This document shows positions 1-9,090 of a DNA stretch of 64,000 nt, piece after piece (the stretch's first letter is position 1; every line of letters begins with the position of its first letter). A program made the translations under genes and the position numbers. The notes beneath the pieces were generated by a model, which was given only the letters and a program-made list of their open reading frames with translations, had not been told where the DNA came from and did not search any database. Location of the stretch: the NCBI GenBank assembly GCA_038251405.1, contig JBBSBH010000021.1:20394-84393 (forward strand). The letters are read 5' to 3'. This DNA comes from JADJLQ01 sp038251405. GTDB taxonomy: Bacteria; Bacteroidota; Bacteroidia; Chitinophagales; Saprospiraceae.

Positions 1-47
1 CTTTTGGAATGACTCTTTTTTTTTTAGTTTATATTTGAAGCTGGATT

Positions 48-746
48 ATGGAAAATTTAAAAGAAAAAGTAATTTATATTACGGGCGGTACGAAAGGCAT
101 AGGTCTTGGTATTGCCGGGCAGGCTTTTGCCCAGGGGATGAAAGTAGCTATCAGTGGAAGACATGTGACTGAAAGCTTAAAAAATATGCATCCAAACACC
201 CATTGGTTGGCCATAGAATCGGATGTAAAAAAGGCAGAAGATGAAACCAATGCTGTGAAATTGATAGCAGATACCTGGGGCAGACTAGATGTGTTAATTG
301 CTAACGCAGGAGTAGGACATTTTGCCCCTATTGATCAGCTTACGGCTGTTCAATGGCATGATACTATAGACACTAATCTCACAGGGGTATTTAACAGCGT
401 ACAAGCGAGTATTCCGGCTTTGAAAGCTTCCAAAGGATATATCATCACTATAGCGAGCCTTGCTGGCACTAATTTCTTTGCCAATGGAGGTGCTTATAAT
501 ACAAGCAAATTTGGTTTGGTAGGATTTTCTCAAGCCATTATGCTGGATCTAAGACCGTATCAAATAAAAGTGACCACGATCATGCCGGGGTCTGTAGCTA
601 CCTATTTCAATAATCATATTCCCAGTGAAAATGATCATTGGAAAATTCAACCCGAGGATATTGGTCAAATGGTAATCGATTTATTAAAAATGAATCCGCG
701 AACCCTTCCCAGTAAAATCGAAGTCAGGCCGAGTCAGACATCTTAA
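48..746 (+). CDS. Short-chain dehydrogenase/reductase (SDR)
   Basis: Cytosolic NAD(P)-dependent oxidoreductase of the classical SDR family; the substrate cannot be read from sequence. The 232-residue protein has the cofactor motif TGGTKGIG at residues 12-19, the NAG motif near residue 86 and the catalytic YNTSK (Tyr150, Lys154), preceded by the serine segment ITIASLAG. The length is slightly below the usual 240-260 because the C-terminal substrate lid is short. The ATG at 48 gives a standard N-terminus directly ahead of the first beta strand. The next gene lies on the opposite strand, so this is the end of a plus-strand unit whose beginning may lie outside the window. Confidence 0.93.
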   Translation: MENLKEKVIYITGGTKGIGLGIAGQAFAQGMKVAISGRHVTESLKNMHPNTHWLAIESDVKKAEDETNAVKLIADTWGRLDVLIANAGVGHFAPIDQLTAVQWHDTIDTNLTGVFNSVQASIPALKASKGYIITIASLAGTNFFANGGAYNTSKFGLVGFSQAIMLDLRPYQIKVTTIMPGSVATYFNNHIPSENDHWKIQPEDIGQMVIDLLKMNPRTLPSKIEVRPSQTS

Positions 747-763
747 TTGCTTATAATTCGAGG

Positions 764-961
764 TCATTGCGGAATAAGGCAGCAATAGCTTTTACTACCT
801 GTAGAAATAGCTGCAGCATCAATAGCTATATTAGAATGTCCATGAAAAGCATAGTGAATCAATTTAAAATCAGGTAAGCTTATCAAATCTTTCACCCGGC
901 CTGCCATCAAATGCTCCCAACCCAATGCTAAAGCGAGTGCCGGATACTCCCCTTTTAATTT
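764..961 (-). pseudogene. Open fragment without start, unknown family
   Basis: On the minus strand, right after the two adjacent stop codons ending the upstream gene (962-967) and in the same frame, about 65 codons stay open to a TGA at 764. The translation reads like real protein (GEYPALALALGWEHLMAGR, then LIHYAFHGHSNIAIDAA) but has no ATG near its beginning. It may be the remains of a gene or of a once longer reading frame. I do not recognise the family. Confidence that it was once coding is moderate; a function cannot be given. Confidence 0.35.
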
Positions 962-964
962 TCA

Positions 965-1615
965 CTATTTATTGGGTTTAGGCTTATCCAGTGAAGATAT
1001 TCCTGTTCCAATAGAATTGTAATTCATCAGTAATGAAAAAAGAGTATTTGCAACTTGTAAAAAAGGCTCTACCATTTCTTCATTCATCCGTTTATGTTCT
1101 TTAAAAAAGATAACCTGTGCACCATCAGACTGTATGCTCCATCCTTTTTCGAATGATAAATACCCGAGAATTTCAGTATTGAAAAATTTTCTAAAATTCA
1201 CTTCACTCTCAGCTTTGACCATATAATTCTTATTAAAATCATCATAGGTATCAAATTCAATGTCTTGCATACCAAACCATTTACCTATTCTATGAAATGC
1301 ATTTTGAGGTCTGATATAAAAAGTTGGAATATTTGCATTTAGAAAAACGGAATAAATATTTTGTATATATGTCACTGTAGTTTTACCCGTAGAAACGGTA
1401 TAAAAATATTCAAAGGAGTAAAACAATTCATTTCTACCTGTAACACCTTGCAGGATATATTTAATTTTTCTCCAACTTCCTATTTTAAAAACTTTAAACT
1501 GAAGGTGTCTTTGGTACAACACTTTTTGATCATCTAATTCTGAAAAATGGAGACCAAGTCTGTCCGCAATGATTTGATAACCGGGGGTTCTGTTTGAAAG
1601 CCATGACCAAGACAT
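965..1615 (-). CDS. Conserved hypothetical protein
   Basis: A 216-residue soluble protein with no signal peptide and no membrane segment. It is rich in aromatic residues and beta-strand-like stretches (for example ELFYSFEYFYTVSTGKTTVTY around residues 63-83, which is an alternating hydrophobic pattern). I do not recognise the family; the general look (paired F..F strands and a late E-K-G-W segment) loosely recalls DUF3137-like proteins, but this is weak. It lies 35 bp downstream of the NADH dehydrogenase gene on the same strand and may be cotranscribed with it. Two stop codons in a row close the frame. Confidence 0.7.
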   Translation of the reverse strand: MSWSWLSNRTPGYQIIADRLGLHFSELDDQKVLYQRHLQFKVFKIGSWRKIKYILQGVTGRNELFYSFEYFYTVSTGKTTVTYIQNIYSVFLNANIPTFYIRPQNAFHRIGKWFGMQDIEFDTYDDFNKNYMVKAESEVNFRKFFNTEILGYLSFEKGWSIQSDGAQVIFFKEHKRMNEEMVEPFLQVANTLFSLLMNYNSIGTGISSLDKPKPNK

Positions 1616-1650
1616 AATAATTTACGATTTAAGATTTTGGATTTTGGATT

Positions 1651-2970
1651 TTAGGAAAAGGGTTGCTGAGCATCTTTATCATTTGGAGATTTTCTATTAC
1701 TCGCTTTTGGTCTAATGATGAATCTCAGCGCCTGATCATAAGATAAATAATTTGCCACCCAATTGATAAATACAATTATTTTATTTCTTACACCTAATAA
1801 TTGAAACAAATGAACAAATAACCAAATCACCCAGGCAATAAAACCGTGCATAGAAATCCATTTAAAATCTGCAACTGCCTTATTTCTACCAATGGTTGCT
1901 AATGTCCCAAGATCACGATATTCAAATTTTTTCCACTGGTAATTTGGCTTGAATTTGTTGTTGAGATTGGTTGCCAGATTTTTGGCTTGTTGGATAGCGA
2001 CCTGTGCTACTTGCGGATGACCATGGGGATATGTACCTGTCACCATATAAGCCAAATCTCCGATCACGAATATATTTTCACTTCCAACCATTTTATTTTG
2101 AGCATCTACTATGATTCGATTACCTCTTGAAATCGACGCACTGGGTATTCCTTCTAAAAGAGCACCAGTCAATCCGGCGGTCCAAATTACATTTTTACTC
2201 ATGATGGTAGACCCATCCTGCAGGTAGACAAAATCATTATCTACATTTTTTACCCTATTATTTTTCATCACCATGACACCCATTTTCTGGAGATATTTTT
2301 CAGCGGCCATCGATGATTTCTTTGACATGGAAGTCAAAACGTTTGCATTCGCTTCAATAAGGTAAATATCCACTTCTTTAGGATTAAGTTCATTGTAATC
2401 CTTTGGTAAAATATATCTTTTCATTTCGGCCAGTGAGCCCGCTAATTCTACCCCGGAGGGGCCTCCACCTACAATGACAATATCTACATAGCCCTGGCGC
2501 TTTTCATGATCGGCTTCTTCTACAGCAGATTCATAGTGGTCCAAAATAGTATTGCGTATAAGCAAGGCCTCTGAAAGAGATTTTAGCGTGAGGGCAATAT
2601 TTTCAATATTATTATTACCAAAAAAATTAGTCTTGGCACCTGTAGCTATTACCAGATAATCATAGTGAAGTGGCCCTATTTCAGTTATGATCAAATTCGA
2701 AGATGGATCCACACTTTGGGCTTCAGCTATACGAATAAATACATTTGAATCTGAACGAAGAATTCTTCGCAATGGAAATGATATAGAACTTGGCTCCAAT
2801 CCTGCCATTGCCACCTGATAAAATAATGGCTGAAACTGATGATAATTATTTTTATCAATAAGGACAACCTGGTAGAGGTGCTTATGCATTAAATTTCGTG
2901 CAAGCTTTAGGCCAGCAAATCCAGCCCCTATTATTACTACTCTCGGAAGATCACTATCAGGTATATTCAC
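1651..2970 (-). CDS. Type II NADH dehydrogenase (NDH-2), FAD-dependent
   Basis: Single-subunit NADH:quinone oxidoreductase that feeds electrons into the quinone pool without pumping protons; a peripheral inner-membrane enzyme. The N-terminus has the FAD dinucleotide fold VVIIGAGFAGLKLA (residues 11-24), a second GGGPSGVELAG motif for NADH near residue 170, and the late FAD-contact segment NIFVIGDLAY near residue 300. The C-terminus carries hydrophobic helices (IAWVIWLFVHLFQLLG) that would anchor it to the membrane, as in bacterial NDH-2. Its 439 residues are typical. The hypothetical protein downstream may share its transcript. Other pyridine nucleotide-disulfide oxidoreductases are less likely because of the membrane tail. 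Confidence 0.9.
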   Translation of the reverse strand: MNIPDSDLPRVVIIGAGFAGLKLARNLMHKHLYQVVLIDKNNYHQFQPLFYQVAMAGLEPSSISFPLRRILRSDSNVFIRIAEAQSVDPSSNLIITEIGPLHYDYLVIATGAKTNFFGNNNIENIALTLKSLSEALLIRNTILDHYESAVEEADHEKRQGYVDIVIVGGGPSGVELAGSLAEMKRYILPKDYNELNPKEVDIYLIEANANVLTSMSKKSSMAAEKYLQKMGVMVMKNNRVKNVDNDFVYLQDGSTIMSKNVIWTAGLTGALLEGIPSASISRGNRIIVDAQNKMVGSENIFVIGDLAYMVTGTYPHGHPQVAQVAIQQAKNLATNLNNKFKPNYQWKKFEYRDLGTLATIGRNKAVADFKWISMHGFIAWVIWLFVHLFQLLGVRNKIIVFINWVANYLSYDQALRFIIRPKASNRKSPNDKDAQQPFS

Positions 2971-3196
2971 AATTTAATTGAATATAGTAAAATTATACAA
3001 AATATCTGACCCCGTGGAAGTAGAGTTCTTTGGTACGGTTGTCAAAATGCAGGTAGCTCATTTATAAATTGTCAAAACCTACCATCCTTCTTCCCCATCC
3101 CTTACAAGATTGCAAACATTTTTTGCACGCTATTCTACCGGAGAAATTACTTAAAACTAAAAGTCACACCCATGTTCTTTCAGCCTTACATGATCA

Positions 3197-6100
3197 TTAT
3201 TCAACTACTGCAAACCCTCCGGACTTTCGGGCATTAATCTTAGCGTCATACATCTCTTCGCAAGCAATGGCAGGTAAAATATAACTTCCCGTATAAGTTG
3301 CACGCAAGAAAGTATTCATGGTCTTTGTTTCGCCAGGCCTCAATTTAAAGAATGTAAATACTCTATCGTCTCTAACATCCTGATAAGTATAGTTCTGAGA
3401 TTTGGAATTACCTGTTATTCGATCGTTTATTATTTCCCAACCAGCGGGAATTATATGAGTCAATGCTAAATTATTAAAGTCTCGCGCGGGATTTCCCAGG
3501 TGAGCAATGGAAATCTCAGCATGGATATGATCACCTTTTTTGAGCAATGATGGATCTATTAAATTATTGTCATCATCTTTATAGTTAACCGTTATTTTCA
3601 ATCCATTGGCCTCATCGCCTTTGGTATCTTTCAATTGCTGGCCTCTGATCGTTGATTGCACATATAATGGCTTTCCCGAAGTGTTCTCTATTACCATTTG
3701 CTTCGCTGATTTTGCATTAGCCGTTGGCTCCAATAAAAAGGAAGGCGACTTGACAGAAACAGATTGTTTGCTCTGATTGTCTACCTGGTATTTAAAATTC
3801 CAATTTTTCCCATCTGCTTGACCTCCTTTAAATCTGGCTAGTACTTGTAAAGCATAGGCTAAGCCCTGGGTATTCCATGGTCTGCCTGTATTGAGTTGCT
3901 TCGTCAGTTCTATGGCTGCATTGAAAGCTTTTGTATTATCACCGGTCAACATATAGGTTTCCAGAATCATGGCTTGATCTCTGATGGGGCTTCCATAGGT
4001 ATATCCTGATTCACTATAATCAGACAGATCCGGACTTTTAGTGATTAATGAATTGGCAGTTTCTTTTTGACCTACGAGTGCATAGGTAGCAGCTAATCTC
4101 CATTTAGCATTTATTCCAAGGGGACCATATTCTTTTAATCTATTCATAGCGCCCAGGTCAGGAATGCCAGCGAGTGCCATGGTGTACAATCTGTAGGCCT
4201 GATCGAGGCCATGATTGGGGGCGTATAAAGATTTTTGAGAAGGATCATAAATATTGGCCGTTTTCTTTTGAAATTCCTTCCATTTGGATAATAATTGATC
4301 GGAAATTTTGTAGCCCCCTTTTTGAGCTTCTACCATAAAATGTCCGATATAGCTGGTTACCCAGGAATCCGTATAACTGCCTGCATCAGGCCACAGTGAA
4401 AATGAACCATCCGATTTACTAAATTTTGAGAGTTTTGCAATTGCCTCTTTGACATTGTTTTTAGTTCTTACCATCTGATCAGCTTGCATAGAAACCATCT
4501 GATCCAGATACAGTTGGGGAAAGGCAGCGCTCACTGTTTGCTCTGAACATCCGTAAGGATATTGAATGAGGTCATCCAGGTATTTACTCATATTGACAGG
4601 TTCGAAAGTAGCTACTTCAATCAATGATTTTACATTGGTATAAGATTCCGGACTGCTTATTGAAATCGTCTTGGTAGCACCCGCTTCCACGAGCACTGTT
4701 TTCACATCTGTGGCATATGGATTGGGATTACGAGTCTCCATTTCAATTTCATTTCTGGCGATCTCATTTCCTGATTTAGCTTCTACTACAATAGTTGATT
4801 TCCCTGGTACCTGTGGGGCATCAATTGTAAAATATACTATTTGCTCACCTGCTTTGTCTATAGATACCGATTGGGTACTATTAGAAAATTTGAGGGTTCC
4901 TTTTTTGTCAATGGCGTTAATGGTTACATTTTTCAAGGATGGATCTGTAATGAATAAATTGACCGGCATAGTGATTTTTTCACCAATACTCATTACTCGA
5001 GGAGCTGTCGGTAAGATCATCAAAGCGCTTTTTACCTGAACGGTCAATTCAGCATTCCCATAAGCATTTTCGTCGGCAGCAACTGCCATTATCCGCACTG
5101 ACCCTACATAGTTTTGGATCTGTATTTCGTGCTTTTTCTTTTCACCTTTTTTCAAAAGGAAGGGGCCCATATGAATCACGGGTGATTTAAACCTATTAGT
5201 AGCAGTAGATTTTTCCGTAAGCAATCCTTCATCTCCCCCAACACTCAAGACACTTTCCAATTTCCCTCCGAAAGCACCCATTACCTGATCGTAAACATCC
5301 CATGTGCGTACTCCCAATGCTTCCTTAGAAAAAAATTGAGTATAGGGATCTGGCGTTTTAAAATTGGTAAGGTCCAATAACCCATCATCTACGATATCCA
5401 GCGTGTAAGACATGGATTTCCCATTGGATTCAGATATTTCAATTATTTCCGTCTTATCAGGTTTAAAGATATTTACAGCGTTGATTTTTGGAAGAAGCTT
5501 CGATTCTCCATTTTCTATATAAATGGGAAGAATTCCGTACATACGCATGGGTAAATCATTTCCAACAAAACCATGTTGCTGTATTAAACTAACATGCGCA
5601 TATATAGCAGGAGCCATTTGAGGGGTTGCCTGAAAGCTAAATATAAAAGGACTCTTATCTACCGTCACCCAATGTGATTCAATTACTTTGCTTCCATTTT
5701 CTAAGGTAATCAGCATTTTAGACAGTGCCGGAGCCGGAATATTTAATTTTACAGTTTCAGTTGTGCTATACTTTTCTTTATCGGTTTGCAATTTTATCAA
5801 TGTTGCCATATCAAAGTGATTACTTTCGTCACCATTTTCAGGCCAGCCGGCATAAGCAAAGTCACCAGAGCAATGACCTGACTCTGTATCACATACCCTG
5901 ATCAGATACCTACCCCAATGGTTAACATTTACTTTCCATTCTGCCAGGCCATTAGCATTAGTGGTGACTACCCCTTTCTGCAAAGCATTTTTATGATCTG
6001 ATGTACTATAGTCAGCATAGGCATTGTCCCGTTGCTCCCACCACCATCGCCATTCAAGCTCATAGAGGCCTACGGTAAGTTTTTTATTGGCTAATGCGTT

Positions 6101-8692
6101 GCCTTTGGTATCTATTGATGTCAACTGTACCGTGGAGGGCGAGTTTATATTTAATGTTTTATAGCCCCATTGATCATCCGGAAGTCTGACACCGGCATAT
6201 GCATTATACGGATGATAGGAAGATGAATTTGAATAGGTACTAAAATCACCTGCAGGCTCTGAGACCTCAATATTAAATCTGACTTTCATCTTTCCTGAAG
6301 GCTTAAAATCTTTTGAAATCTTCAAAGGAACATTTGCTTCACCCTGGTCATTTAGTTTTCCATCGAATAATACCTGCTCATTCATGGAATTATTAGTCCT
6401 GGCTGGATCTTGAAATGAAAAACCTTTAAATGCTGGCCACGGAGTGTTATCCTGGCTCCATTTGCTAGTCACTTTTGCAGTCAATCCAGATGCGTTCAAT
6501 CCAGTAAGCCATGCAGCTTTGAGGGCAATAGTATTTTGCTTAGATTGGATTTCACCACCGGCATCAAAGTTTATTTTTAGACGATTGGGCTTTATTGCTT
6601 CAATCATTAACGATTTTGAAAAAACAGCTCCGCCTGCAGTGACGGTAGCTCTCCAGGTTCCTGTAATATCATCAGGAGATGTTTTCAATGGAAATGAATA
6701 AATTGAGCCGGTAGGATTATTGACAATCTGCTGAGCCATGAGCTTTCCCTGCGGGTCAAATAATTTCAACTGGACCGGATGACCAGCTGGCAATTTCGAA
6801 TTGTTATCATTGAGAATGAAACTTAAATGCAGACTATCTCCCGGCCTCCACACACCACGTTCTCCATAGATATATCCCTTCATTCCTTTTTGTACTTCCT
6901 GGCCTTCTATATCAAAAGCGCTGGTATTAAGATTGGATCCTTCTACCAGCCTGAGGTAGCCTTTACTTTCATGATCCACGACCACAATAGCATAAGGTGT
7001 TTGACTCACTGTTTGCTGAGCTATTCCCTCTGCATTTGTAGTCAATTCAGCAATTTTTTCTAATTGAAAATTATATACTTCTACCGTTGCTCCTGAAATA
7101 GGGTCCGTCGTTCTCAGGTCAGTTACTGCAGTGAAAATGTTTTTATCTGATACTTTTCCTATGATTCCAAGGTTTGAAACCAATACATTTCTGGCAATGA
7201 AATGATCCATATTGTAGAAAGCAGCTTTGCATGGATCATCACGATCCTCCCACCTGTATCCACTATAATATCCTGCATGTCCATAGTAATTTTCATCATA
7301 AAAACTTACTAATTCCACACCTGAATTATCTGTTTCATCCATATTCTGTGCGCAGTCAAGTGCAGTATAAGAAGGTCTAAATCCTATTCTGATCTGATAG
7401 ATAGCATTTGGTTCCGTTTTTATCAGTGGACTAAGATCAATGGCATAGTGTGCCCATTTAGTGATATTGCTCTGAGTACCCGTATTAGTAAGCTCTATTT
7501 TCTTCTGGGAGATCAATCGTCCTACCCTATACAATTCATAATTTTCTCCAATATTATTCATTTGTAAAAACTGCAAAATATTGTGGTCAAATATTTTAAA
7601 CACCTCTATATCTACAGCCTTTAAGCCGATGGCTTCGAAGGGCAAAATGATTTCATTGGACTGAGGAATTATATTTCCCTTACCTACAAACCTTACCATT
7701 GGATCATTTCCGGCTATTGTTATCTCGTGCGTTTCGCTGCTTGAAAATTTAATATTATTTGAGGTCAAAATCCCGGGGAAGATATCCAGTTGAACATCGC
7801 CGGTTATTGGACTATTAAAATAAGAGTATATTTTATTCCCATCAATAACATTTCGAAGTAGTCCTGGCTTCCCTTTTATAGCTACTAAGCCATCGATATT
7901 TTGATTAGATTTTAGATTTTCAGAGAAAGAAGTCACCACTCTGTTCTGGGGATTGTTTTCATACTTAATACCCAGTACAGCAAAAGTACCTTGGGCGGGC
8001 AATTTAATGATATGATTTCCTGAATTTTTCAAGCCCAAGGAAGCCCCATCCCAGGCCAATTTGATTTCAGTTGCCTTTGATTTTTGAATTTGATCAATAC
8101 TGTATTTACTATATAAAGACTCCGGGTGATGTTCCCAATTAATCTTTAGATTGGTAGTATTCTGGCTGGCAGTCAAGAGCTTTTCTATTTGAGCGTCTTC
8201 CAATTCATCCGATAATTGCAATTGACCTGAGACTGAAAAGGTATTATCATTAGCCAGGGACACATCCGGGGGATTTACTACAAAAGCCATTTCCCGGGTT
8301 TGAATCGTATATTCTAAAGTTTCCAGATCCTTTGCCAGGGCAGGAGCAATGCTTTTTAAATCCACGCTAACTGAATATTTCGTACCTGGTTTTAGTTTTT
8401 CAGCTGGTTTAAACACTAATGTATTTCTAGATTCCCAAAAGGTAATTCCATCGACAGCAGGGCTAAGAGTTAATAGCTTTTTATCAATATTTTGACCTAT
8501 TTGATCTTCATTTACTATATCAGAATTAAAAACATATTTAAATACCGTATTGGATGTAACAATCCCTCTGGTATAGGAATTTAAAAGGGTACTTATCAAT
8601 TCAGCATTAGGTGCGACTGGGGGTTTTTCTTTGCAGTTACTTAAAAAGATGAGGATAACATATACAAAAATCAGGCGGAAGAAATTAGGCAT
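3197..8692 (-). CDS. Alpha-2-macroglobulin family lipoprotein
   Basis: Large periplasmic protease-trap protein related to E. coli YfhM. The open frame reaches 8755, but I place the start at the ATG at 8692 because it gives a clean lipoprotein signal (MPNFFRLIFVYVILIFLSNC, lipobox LSNC); the mature protein would be membrane anchored through that Cys. Length is then about 1831 residues. The thioester motif GCSEQ (Cys at about residue 1382) is present, so it should form the covalent trap; MG1/MG2-like beta domains precede it and the alpha-helical TED repeats follow it. In many bacteria this gene sits beside pbpC (penicillin-binding protein 1C); no pbpC is seen here, only about 225 bp of non-coding DNA before the next gene. 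Confidence 0.92.
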   Translation of the reverse strand: MPNFFRLIFVYVILIFLSNCKEKPPVAPNAELISTLLNSYTRGIVTSNTVFKYVFNSDIVNEDQIGQNIDKKLLTLSPAVDGITFWESRNTLVFKPAEKLKPGTKYSVSVDLKSIAPALAKDLETLEYTIQTREMAFVVNPPDVSLANDNTFSVSGQLQLSDELEDAQIEKLLTASQNTTNLKINWEHHPESLYSKYSIDQIQKSKATEIKLAWDGASLGLKNSGNHIIKLPAQGTFAVLGIKYENNPQNRVVTSFSENLKSNQNIDGLVAIKGKPGLLRNVIDGNKIYSYFNSPITGDVQLDIFPGILTSNNIKFSSSETHEITIAGNDPMVRFVGKGNIIPQSNEIILPFEAIGLKAVDIEVFKIFDHNILQFLQMNNIGENYELYRVGRLISQKKIELTNTGTQSNITKWAHYAIDLSPLIKTEPNAIYQIRIGFRPSYTALDCAQNMDETDNSGVELVSFYDENYYGHAGYYSGYRWEDRDDPCKAAFYNMDHFIARNVLVSNLGIIGKVSDKNIFTAVTDLRTTDPISGATVEVYNFQLEKIAELTTNAEGIAQQTVSQTPYAIVVVDHESKGYLRLVEGSNLNTSAFDIEGQEVQKGMKGYIYGERGVWRPGDSLHLSFILNDNNSKLPAGHPVQLKLFDPQGKLMAQQIVNNPTGSIYSFPLKTSPDDITGTWRATVTAGGAVFSKSLMIEAIKPNRLKINFDAGGEIQSKQNTIALKAAWLTGLNASGLTAKVTSKWSQDNTPWPAFKGFSFQDPARTNNSMNEQVLFDGKLNDQGEANVPLKISKDFKPSGKMKVRFNIEVSEPAGDFSTYSNSSSYHPYNAYAGVRLPDDQWGYKTLNINSPSTVQLTSIDTKGNALANKKLTVGLYELEWRWWWEQRDNAYADYSTSDHKNALQKGVVTTNANGLAEWKVNVNHWGRYLIRVCDTESGHCSGDFAYAGWPENGDESNHFDMATLIKLQTDKEKYSTTETVKLNIPAPALSKMLITLENGSKVIESHWVTVDKSPFIFSFQATPQMAPAIYAHVSLIQQHGFVGNDLPMRMYGILPIYIENGESKLLPKINAVNIFKPDKTEIIEISESNGKSMSYTLDIVDDGLLDLTNFKTPDPYTQFFSKEALGVRTWDVYDQVMGAFGGKLESVLSVGGDEGLLTEKSTATNRFKSPVIHMGPFLLKKGEKKKHEIQIQNYVGSVRIMAVAADENAYGNAELTVQVKSALMILPTAPRVMSIGEKITMPVNLFITDPSLKNVTINAIDKKGTLKFSNSTQSVSIDKAGEQIVYFTIDAPQVPGKSTIVVEAKSGNEIARNEIEMETRNPNPYATDVKTVLVEAGATKTISISSPESYTNVKSLIEVATFEPVNMSKYLDDLIQYPYGCSEQTVSAAFPQLYLDQMVSMQADQMVRTKNNVKEAIAKLSKFSKSDGSFSLWPDAGSYTDSWVTSYIGHFMVEAQKGGYKISDQLLSKWKEFQKKTANIYDPSQKSLYAPNHGLDQAYRLYTMALAGIPDLGAMNRLKEYGPLGINAKWRLAATYALVGQKETANSLITKSPDLSDYSESGYTYGSPIRDQAMILETYMLTGDNTKAFNAAIELTKQLNTGRPWNTQGLAYALQVLARFKGGQADGKNWNFKYQVDNQSKQSVSVKSPSFLLEPTANAKSAKQMVIENTSGKPLYVQSTIRGQQLKDTKGDEANGLKITVNYKDDDNNLIDPSLLKKGDHIHAEISIAHLGNPARDFNNLALTHIIPAGWEIINDRITGNSKSQNYTYQDVRDDRVFTFFKLRPGETKTMNTFLRATYTGSYILPAIACEEMYDAKINARKSGGFAVVE

Positions 8693-8773
8693 ATAAGAAT
8701 GAATTTGAATCAAGTGAATGGTAAAGCTAAGACAAAAAAGTCCTATAGTTATCAAAGTAGGAATCCCTTTTTC

Positions 8774-8819
8774 AGAATTAAATTCTTAAAAATTACCAGG
8801 TATTTTTATTGAATTCAAT
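8774..8819. promoter_or_regulatory. Two palindromes in divergent intergenic region
   Basis: Between the divergently transcribed alpha-2-macroglobulin gene and the sulfate operon lie two perfect palindromes: AGAATT-A-AATTCT at 8774-8786 and ATTGAATTCAAT at 8808-8819. Such sites could bind a dimeric regulator, but short AT-rich palindromes also arise by chance, and no regulator gene is next to them. Confidence 0.25.
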
Positions 8820-8875
8820 TTTCTTGAAAATAACAAAGTAAATTAATTTTCAGGGTGTAATTTTGAATTTGGTAT

Positions 8876-8883
8876 TATCTTTG
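8876..8883 (+). promoter_or_regulatory. Bacteroidota-type promoter -7 element of the sulfate operon
   Basis: TATCTTTG matches the Bacteroidota primary-sigma -7 consensus TAnnTTTG exactly. Transcription would start about seven bases downstream, near 8890, leaving only about ten bases before the leader-peptide ATG at 8900. No good -33 TTTG is found at the usual spacing, so the promoter may be weak or need an activator. Confidence 0.55.
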
Positions 8884-8899
8884 TCTTCATAAGTTGTTC

Positions 8900-8980
8900 A
8901 TGAAGATAATACTTGATATATCTTTTTCTATTTTTAACTGCCAGAAGGCATGTTGTTGCTGTTGTTGTTGCGAATGCTGA
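8900..8980 (+). CDS. Poly-cysteine leader peptide (putative cysteine-sensing uORF)
   Basis: A 26-codon reading frame from ATG 8900 to TGA 8980. The C-terminal half reads NCQKA, then seven consecutive Cys (codons TGT TGT TGC TGT TGT TGT TGC at 8951-8971), then EC and stop, making nine Cys out of 26. It follows a TAnnTTTG promoter and ends 110 bp before cysH, the first gene of a sulfate-assimilation operon. A run of the end-product amino acid is the hallmark of attenuator leader peptides (His, Trp, Leu leaders; poly-Cys leaders are described in mycobacteria). I infer that ribosome stalling on Cys codons when Cys-tRNA is scarce controls the operon. Alternative: a low-complexity TGT repeat that is open by chance; the TGT/TGC mixture and the position argue against that. 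Confidence 0.72.
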   Translation: MKIILDISFSIFNCQKACCCCCCCEC

Positions 8981-9062
8981 CAGCAGTCCGTCTTATTATC
9001 ATTTTCCTAATATAAATTTCTAAAAATGTTAAGTCGGTCTGAGTAATCAATCCCAGATTAGG
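8957..9062 (+). promoter_or_regulatory. Competing hairpins after the Cys leader (attenuator-like)
   Basis: Hairpin A pairs TGCTGT (8957-8962, inside the Cys codons) with ACAGCA (8980-8985, straddling the leader stop). Hairpin B pairs CAGTCCGTCTT (8984-8994) with AAGTCGGTCTG (9031-9041): nine of eleven positions pair, with two U-U mismatches. A and B share 8984-8985, so they compete. Further on, TAATC (9044-9048) can pair with GATTA (9056-9060), or CCTAAT (9006-9011) with ATTAGG (9057-9062). No T-run follows any stem, so a classic intrinsic terminator is not seen; control could work through Rho or through access to the cysH start. Read by eye, without energy calculation. Confidence 0.45.
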
Positions 9063-9090
9063 TTTAATAATAGTTTTGAAAAATAAAAAA

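Noticed and set aside
3069..3284. 71-codon plus-strand frame
   Set aside because: It overlaps the 3' end of the alpha-2-macroglobulin gene on the opposite strand and shows no protein-like pattern.
8951..8971. Cys codon run as a plain TGT microsatellite
   Set aside because: The run mixes TGT and TGC, sits in a frame with ATG, promoter and stop at fitting places, and stands before cysteine genes; still the main alternative to keep in mind.
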